64,000 nt of DNA from Nitrospira sp. (GTDB taxonomy: Bacteria; Nitrospirota; Nitrospiria; Nitrospirales; Nitrospiraceae): the NCBI GenBank assembly GCA_022843785.1, contig JALHMZ010000005.1, positions 1-64,000 on the forward strand, written 5' to 3'. Under the pieces are notes generated by a model that did no database searches, was not told where the DNA came from, and was given only the letters and a program-made list of their open reading frames with translations. The position numbers and the translations under genes were made by a program. Below are positions 58,344 to 64,000 of the stretch, in pieces (position 1 is the stretch's first letter; every line of letters starts with the position of its first letter).

Positions 58344-60461
58344 TTACCCGCCCGCTTGATCCTTCGCACCGCCTTCGGCCGGTGCCGGCATGGTTTCTTT
58401 TCGGCTCAGCCGGATCTTGCCTTGCTTGTCGATCTCCAACACCTTCACGAGGATCTGATCGCCTTCGGCCACTTCGTCAGACACGGCCTTGACGCGATGG
58501 TGGGCCAACTGCGAGATATGCACCAATCCGTCCGTCCCCGGCAGCACTTCGACGAAGGCACCGAAGTCCATGATCTTCCGGACCGTACCCATATAGACTT
58601 TCCCGATTTCGACTTCCTCAGTCAGACGGCCGATGATATCCTTGGCCTTCTGTAACGACACTTCATCGGCGGATGCAATCGTGACAATTCCGGTATCCTC
58701 GATGTTGATCTTGACGCCGCAATCGGCCTGGATCCCACGGATCGTTTTCCCGCCCTGGCCGATGATGTCCCGGATCTTGTCTTGCTTGACTTTCATCGTA
58801 TAAATACGCGGCGCAAACGGCGACAGATTTTCGCGCGCGCCCGTGAGCGCTTTGGCCATATGGCTCAGAATATGGAGCCGGCCTGCACGAGCCTGCTCCA
58901 AGGCCTGCTGCATGAGTGCCATGGTGATGCCACCGATCTTGATGTCCATCTGCAGAGCCGTGACGCCGTTCTTAGTTCCGCACACTTTGAAATCCATATC
59001 GCCGAGATGGTCTTCCAATCCGAGAATATCGGACAGGATCATCACGCCGTTCCCTTCCTTGATCAATCCCATGGCAATACCGGCAACCGGTTCCTTGATC
59101 GGAACGCCCGCGTCCATCATTGCCAGCGTACCGCCGCAGACCGTGGCCATCGAGGATGAGCCGTTGGACTCCAGGATTTCCGAGACAATGCGAAGCGTGT
59201 ACGGGAAGACGTCTTTGCCCGGGATGACCGGCTTCAATGCCCGTTCGGCCAATGCGCCATGCCCGACTTCCCGCCGGCCTGGTGACCTGAGCGGCCGCGC
59301 TTCACCGACGCTGAAGGGCGGAAAATTATAATGAAGCATGAAGGTCCGCATGTACTCGCCTTCCAACGCATCAATGCGCTGTTCGTCGTCGGTGGTACCC
59401 AGCGTGACCACGGCAAGACTCTGCGTTTCACCGCGCGTGAACAGTGCCGATCCATGCGTGCGCGGTAGAACGCCCACTTCACAGGTAATCGGCCGGATGT
59501 CCGAAGGGCCTCGGCCGTCCGCACGAGAACCTTTTTCAAGAATCATGTTCCGGACTTCCGTGTACTCCAGTCCATGGAACACGATCTTGATGTGCCGTTC
59601 ACTTGTGGGCGCTTCCGGATTCTTGAGCTTTTCAACTGCCTCCGCCAACACCTGATCCAACCGTTCCTGGCGCGCCGCTTTGTTAGGAATCATGATCGCG
59701 TCGCGAATAGGCTGCGCGACCATCTCTTTGACCTTCGCCGCGAGCGTCGGATCGATGGCTTCGACCTTTACCACGCGCTTCTTGTTCCCGACTTTCGCGG
59801 CCAATTCAGCAATCTTGGCAACGATCTTCTTGATCTCGGCATGCGCCAATTCGAGCGCCTGCAGCATCATCGCTTCCGACAATTCGTTGGCCCCCGCTTC
59901 GACCATCATGATGGCATCAGCGGTGCCGGCTACGACCAGATTCAGCTCGCTTTTCTCCATGGTTTCGAGATCGGGGTTCACAACAAACTGCCCGTTCACC
60001 CGGCCAATCTTGATGCCGGCAATTGGCCCTTGAAACGGGATGTTCGAGATGGAGAGCGCAGCGGAGGCGGCCGTGATGCTGATGACGTCGGAGGACCCGG
60101 TCTTGTCGGCAGAGAGCACCGAGGCGATCACTTGGGTTTCGAAATAATACCCTTCGGGAAACAGAGGGCGAAGCGGGCGATCGATCAAGCGGCTGGTGAG
60201 AACCTCCTTCTCCGACGGCCGTCCTTCACGCTTGAAATACCCCCCGGGTATTTTTCCTGCCGCGTATGTTTTCTCCTGATAATCGACCGTGAGTGGAAGA
60301 AAGTCGATCCCCGGCTTGGCTGTCTGCGCAGCCACAGCGGTTGCCAAGATCACCGTGTCCCCGTAGGAGGCCCAGATGGATCCGTCTGCCTGTTTGGCAA
60401 CACGACCGGTTTCCAGCCGGAGTATCCGGCCGGCTATCTCGATTTCAACTGTCTGTACCAT
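58344..60461 (-). CDS. pnp: Polyribonucleotide nucleotidyltransferase
   Basis: GKIPGGYFKREGRPSEKEVLTSRLIDRPLRPLFPEGY; KH and S1 domains at C-terminus. Confidence 0.98.
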   Translation of the reverse strand: MVQTVEIEIAGRILRLETGRVAKQADGSIWASYGDTVILATAVAAQTAKPGIDFLPLTVDYQEKTYAAGKIPGGYFKREGRPSEKEVLTSRLIDRPLRPLFPEGYYFETQVIASVLSADKTGSSDVISITAASAALSISNIPFQGPIAGIKIGRVNGQFVVNPDLETMEKSELNLVVAGTADAIMMVEAGANELSEAMMLQALELAHAEIKKIVAKIAELAAKVGNKKRVVKVEAIDPTLAAKVKEMVAQPIRDAIMIPNKAARQERLDQVLAEAVEKLKNPEAPTSERHIKIVFHGLEYTEVRNMILEKGSRADGRGPSDIRPITCEVGVLPRTHGSALFTRGETQSLAVVTLGTTDDEQRIDALEGEYMRTFMLHYNFPPFSVGEARPLRSPGRREVGHGALAERALKPVIPGKDVFPYTLRIVSEILESNGSSSMATVCGGTLAMMDAGVPIKEPVAGIAMGLIKEGNGVMILSDILGLEDHLGDMDFKVCGTKNGVTALQMDIKIGGITMALMQQALEQARAGRLHILSHMAKALTGARENLSPFAPRIYTMKVKQDKIRDIIGQGGKTIRGIQADCGVKINIEDTGIVTIASADEVSLQKAKDIIGRLTEEVEIGKVYMGTVRKIMDFGAFVEVLPGTDGLVHISQLAHHRVKAVSDEVAEGDQILVKVLEIDKQGKIRLSRKETMPAPAEGGAKDQAGG

Positions 60462-60501
60462 TAGGGGTCTCCTCTGTTAGGTCTCACAGATGCCCACAGA
60501 G

Positions 60502-60609
60502 ATAGGCTCACGAGGAAGTGTGAAGCATATGAGTGCTGAGTCATTCGCCATACCAAAACAACTCATCATTCACCGCTCACGACTGACAATCGTGTGTCAG
60601 TGAGCCTAT
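60502..60609 (-). promoter_or_regulatory. Long nested inverted repeat in the rpsO-pnp intergenic region
   Basis: ATAGGCTCAC 60502-60511 pairs with GTGAGCCTAT 60600-60609; inner GTGAAGCATATGAGT/ACTCATCATTCAC and CTGACA/TGTCAG. Confidence 0.6.
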
Positions 60610-60677
60610 GTCCGTGTTCACCTGTGCGACGTCCGTTTCATGCCGCTGCGGGCGGCGCCGGGCCGCGCGGGTGCGGC

Positions 60678-60947
60678 CTACTTGCGGATACCGAGTCGAT
60701 CGATCACGGCCCGATACCGCGCCTCATCGATGCCTCGAAGATAGTCCAGCAATCGCCGTCTCCGCCCCACCAGTTGCAGCAAGCCCCGACGGGAATGGTG
60801 GTCCTTCTTGTGCGTCTTAAAATGTTCCGTGAGATACGTGATGCGGTTGGTCAGCACCGCAATCTGGACCTCCGGAGATCCGGAGTCCGTCTCATGCTGC
60901 CGATATTCCTTGATCAGTTCTGCCTTTGCTTCCTTGAGTAACGCCAT
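60678..60947 (-). CDS. rpsO: 30S ribosomal protein S15
   Basis: [56 protein letters not shown]. Confidence 0.98.
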   Translation of the reverse strand: MALLKEAKAELIKEYRQHETDSGSPEVQIAVLTNRITYLTEHFKTHKKDHHSRRGLLQLVGRRRRLLDYLRGIDEARYRAVIDRLGIRK

Positions 60948-60968
60948 GGTCTTGCTCCTCTTTCTGAT

Positions 60969-61925
60969 TCAATCCAACGACTCAATCTCCGTTAATACTT
61001 TGCGAATCCTGATCGGCCCCGCAGTGCGCGCATCATGGATGCCGATCGCAAGCAATCGCCCAGCCTGATTCTGCAACCGGACAGAAACCGGCTCGGCGGA
61101 GGCTGGCAATCGCTCCATCCCGGCGGGAGACACCGCACCGCCATGCAGCGCCAATCGAACCTGATCCTCGTTCAGCGCAAGAACCGGCAACTGGTCCAGC
61201 ACATGATCCAACCCGATTAGGTGCCTCTGCAATGTCCCGATCGCCGCTTGTGCTTCGGCCTGCGCCACGGTCAATGCGTGCTCAATCGACAACGGCCCTA
61301 CACGACGGCGTTCAAGCGCATAGAGATGTCCGCCGACGCCCAGCGCCTGTCCGATGTCGGCGCACAAGGTCCGGATGTAGGTGCCCTTTGAGCAGACGAC
61401 ATTCAAGGTCACATCCCGCCCCTCGATAGCAAGAATGTCCACCGCATGAATGACAATCGTCCGCTCCGCCCGGTCAACAGTCTCACCAGCCCTCGCTGCC
61501 TTGTAGAGCGGTCTCCCGCCCACCTTCACCGCTGAGTACATCGGCGGCATCTGCCGCTGAGGACCACGAAATCTGGCCATCGTTTCACGAAGCGCCTCTT
61601 CACGGACCGCACTCGGATCAATTCGAACAAGGACTTTACCAGTAGCATCCTGCGTGTCGGTGGTTTCACCAAGGCGCAGAATCGCGCGATACTCCTTATC
61701 CCAATCGACCAAATACTCCGAGACCCGCGTGGCACGCCCCACCAACACCGGCAAGACCCCGGTTGCCGCCGGATCGAGCGTGCCTGCATGTCCGACTTTA
61801 ACCCCTCCCAATACTGCACGCATCTTTGCCACGATATCGTGAGATGTGCAGCCGGCTTCCTTATTGATCACAAGGACTCCGTCGGCAACTGTGCTCGTCG
61901 AACTCATGTGCGTAGCAATGCTCAT
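60969..61925 (-). CDS. truB: tRNA pseudouridine(55) synthase TruB
   Basis: GVLVINKEAGCTSHDIVAKMRAVLGGVKVGHAGTLDPAATGVLPVLVGRATR; start reset to 61925. Confidence 0.96.
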   Translation of the reverse strand: MSIATHMSSTSTVADGVLVINKEAGCTSHDIVAKMRAVLGGVKVGHAGTLDPAATGVLPVLVGRATRVSEYLVDWDKEYRAILRLGETTDTQDATGKVLVRIDPSAVREEALRETMARFRGPQRQMPPMYSAVKVGGRPLYKAARAGETVDRAERTIVIHAVDILAIEGRDVTLNVVCSKGTYIRTLCADIGQALGVGGHLYALERRRVGPLSIEHALTVAQAEAQAAIGTLQRHLIGLDHVLDQLPVLALNEDQVRLALHGGAVSPAGMERLPASAEPVSVRLQNQAGRLLAIGIHDARTAGPIRIRKVLTEIESLD

Positions 61926-61929
61926 CGAC

Positions 61930-62343
61930 TTAGGATCCCGATGTCGTTCGATCTGGGCTCTCCGGCAGCGGCAGCGCACCGTCCCGCTCACCGCCCCCGT
62001 GTAATCCGTCCAATAGCCGCATAATCCGATCGCCACGCTGACCGCTGACATCTTTCTTGAAGATCACTTCCGGAAGATATCGCAGCGTCAGGCGCCGGCC
62101 CAATTCGGCCCGCACGAAACCGCTGGCCTTCGACAACCCGGCAAAGGTATCGCGCTCGGCCTGTTCCGTTTCCATCGTCGTGACGAAGACGTGGGCGATT
62201 CTCAGATCTGCCGTCAATTCGACCCCGGTCACCGTAACAGAATGCACCCGCGGATCTTTGATTTTCCGCATCAAGATATCCGCAACTTCCATCCGGATCT
62301 GATCGGCAACCCGATCCGCCCGTTTGTAAGTGGTCTTGGACAT
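61930..62343 (-). CDS. rbfA: Ribosome-binding factor A
   Basis: RVADQIRMEVADILMRKIKDPRVHSVTVTGVELTADLRIAHVFVT. Confidence 0.94.
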   Translation of the reverse strand: MSKTTYKRADRVADQIRMEVADILMRKIKDPRVHSVTVTGVELTADLRIAHVFVTTMETEQAERDTFAGLSKASGFVRAELGRRLTLRYLPEVIFKKDVSGQRGDRIMRLLDGLHGGGERDGALPLPESPDRTTSGS

Positions 62344-62397
62344 TGTGCGCTGACCTGCCGCTCCATCTAATGACCGACGGCACGTATCAAGCTGCCG

Positions 62398-62679
62398 TTA
62401 TAACAATTCGAGTTTGGTTCGGACAACTTCGACTGCAGGCATGCCCTTGATGACATTCAGGGCCTGCTCAAGCACCTGGTTGACGTAGCCGCCTTCATTC
62501 GCCACACAGGCCATGCCCAAGACCGCCTTCTGCCAAAGGTCTTGTCCATCCACTTCAGCGACCGACAAATTGAATTTCCCGTGCAGCCGGTCTCTCAAAC
62601 TATGGAGCACTTGCCGTTTATCTTTGAGCGACTGACTCTCTGAAATAAACAGCTCGACGGTACAAAGTCCGACGACCAT
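62398..62679 (-). CDS. ylxP: DUF503/YlxP family protein
   Basis: MVVGLCTVELFISESQSLKDKRQVLHSLRDRLHGKFNLSVAEVDGQDLWQKAVLGMACV. Confidence 0.93.
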   Translation of the reverse strand: MVVGLCTVELFISESQSLKDKRQVLHSLRDRLHGKFNLSVAEVDGQDLWQKAVLGMACVANEGGYVNQVLEQALNVIKGMPAVEVVRTKLELL

Positions 62680-62697
62680 ATCAACTACCGCACAGGC

Positions 62698-64000
62698 TCA
62701 GAGCTTGGCCGCAATTTTGTCGATGGCATAGGCCTCAATGATGTCGCCGACCTTCACATCATTGAAATTCTCAACGCTCAAGCCGCATTCGTAGCCCTGC
62801 TGTACTTCTCGGACGTCGTCCTTGAAACGCCGCAACGATCCCAGCTTCCCCTGGTAGACAACAACGCTGTCTCTGATCACGCGCACCCCGGCGCTCGCGC
62901 GTGAAATCGTCCCGTCGACGACATAGGAACCGGCCACAGTTCCGGCCTTGGGAATCGTGAACACCTGGCGCACTTCGGCACGCCCCAACATACGTTCCTT
63001 GAGGGTCGGTTCAAGCAAGCCTTCCATCGCAGCTTTGATATCGGCAATGGCATCGTAAATGATGGTGTACAGCCGGATGTCGACCCCTTGCTGTTCCGCC
63101 AACGACGCGGCCTTCGGTTCCGGCCTGACATTGAAACCTATGATAATAGCCCGAGAAGCGGCGGCCAGCAGCACATCGGACTCCATGACCCCGCCCACAC
63201 CGTTATGAATGACGCGCAACTTGACGGCCTCAGTCGACAGCTTCTCCACTGACCCGGCCAAGGCCTCGGACGATCCCTGGACATCCGTCTTGATGACAAT
63301 GGCCAGCTCCTTCACCGATCCTTCCTGAATCTTTGCGAACAGGTCGTCGAGCGAGACTTTTGCAGGACCGCCCAGTTCTGCGGCTCGCCGTTTCTGGGCG
63401 CGCTCCTCGGCAATCTCTCTGGCAACCCGTTCATCCGAAACCACCTGAAACACATCCCCGGCCGACGGAACTCCAGGAAGCCCAATGACTTCGACGGGAA
63501 TGGAAGGACCGGCTTGCTGCGCCTTCACCCCTCGATCGTCGATCAGTGCCCGGACACGCCCGCTGAAGGTTCCAACCACGTAGACATCACCCACTTTGAG
63601 CGTACCGCTCTGCACCAACACAGTGGCCACCGGACCACGGCCCCGTTCGATCTTCGCTTCGATAACCGTACCCTTAGCCTGCCGATGGGGGTCAGCCTTC
63701 AGCTCAAGCACCTCGGACTGGAGCAGGATCATTTCAAGCAACGTATCCAGCCCGGTCTTCTTCTTGGCAGACACTTCCACCATGATGGTGTCGCCACCCC
63801 AGGATTCCGAAATCAGTCCGTGCTCAGAGAGCGCATTTCTTACGCGATCAGGGTTCGCTTCCGGCTTGTCGATCTTGTTCATCGCCACGATCAATTGAAC
63901 CCCGGCCGCCTTCGCATGGTGAATGGCTTCGATCGTCTGCGGCATGACTCCGTCATCCGCGGCTACAACCAAAATAACGATGTCGGTGACTTTCGCACCA
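62698..64000 (-). CDS. infB: Translation initiation factor IF-2, N-terminus beyond window
   Basis: [42 protein letters not shown] and IF-2 C-terminal domains; open at the right edge. Confidence 0.97.
   Translation of the reverse strand, partial: GAKVTDIVILVVAADDGVMPQTIEAIHHAKAAGVQLIVAMNKIDKPEANPDRVRNALSEHGLISESWGGDTIMVEVSAKKKTGLDTLLEMILLQSEVLELKADPHRQAKGTVIEAKIERGRGPVATVLVQSGTLKVGDVYVVGTFSGRVRALIDDRGVKAQQAGPSIPVEVIGLPGVPSAGDVFQVVSDERVAREIAEERAQKRRAAELGGPAKVSLDDLFAKIQEGSVKELAIVIKTDVQGSSEALAGSVEKLSTEAVKLRVIHNGVGGVMESDVLLAAASRAIIIGFNVRPEPKAASLAEQQGVDIRLYTIIYDAIADIKAAMEGLLEPTLKERMLGRAEVRQVFTIPKAGTVAGSYVVDGTISRASAGVRVIRDSVVVYQGKLGSLRRFKDDVREVQQGYECGLSVENFNDVKVGDIIEAYAIDKIAAKL

Noticed and set aside
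59574-60464. + strand 296-aa ORF opposite pnp
   Set aside because: Complete antisense overlap with a strongly supported pnp gene.

Overview
The window looks like a chromosome segment of a Nitrospira-like bacterium. That lineage is inferred from gene content and gene order; no search was run. From left to right it contains: (1) an accessory Rhs/YD-repeat polymorphic-toxin locus at about 1-9000, with a full-length exported Rhs protein, a displaced Rhs tip, a third Rhs fragment cut by an IS3-type element at the left edge, candidate immunity genes, and an upstream exported IPT/TIG protein with six tandem domains that overlaps rhs by 4 bp; (2) glycosyltransferase and lipid-A-type genes interrupted by a four-helix-bundle (S23/IVS-like) gene bracketed by inverted repeats; (3) PAP2, TolB-like, M1 peptidase and double-receiver genes; (4) phoH-ybeY-ftsY; (5) a large type IV pilus minor-pseudopilin region with two parallel FimT-PilV-PilW-PilX cassettes, PilY1, PilB and PilD; (6) rlmB-cysS-dedA-surE, tRNA-Pro(GGG), merR and ihfA; (7) an alaC-like/hom/thrC/apgM-like/lysC/cimA amino-acid operon; (8) pdxJ-nnr-tsaE-lapA-mutS; (9) the infB-ylxP-rbfA-truB-rpsO-pnp-M16 cluster, with infB cut by the right edge. 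The best candidates for something undescribed are the inverted-repeat-bracketed four-helix-bundle cassette and the Rhs locus with its exported IPT/tandem-repeat partner. Other points worth checking are the homoserine-kinase-like placement of the phosphoglycerate mutase homologue, the phoH and pnp leader inverted repeats, and the duplicated minor-pilin cassettes. No CRISPR array, rRNA or prophage was seen.
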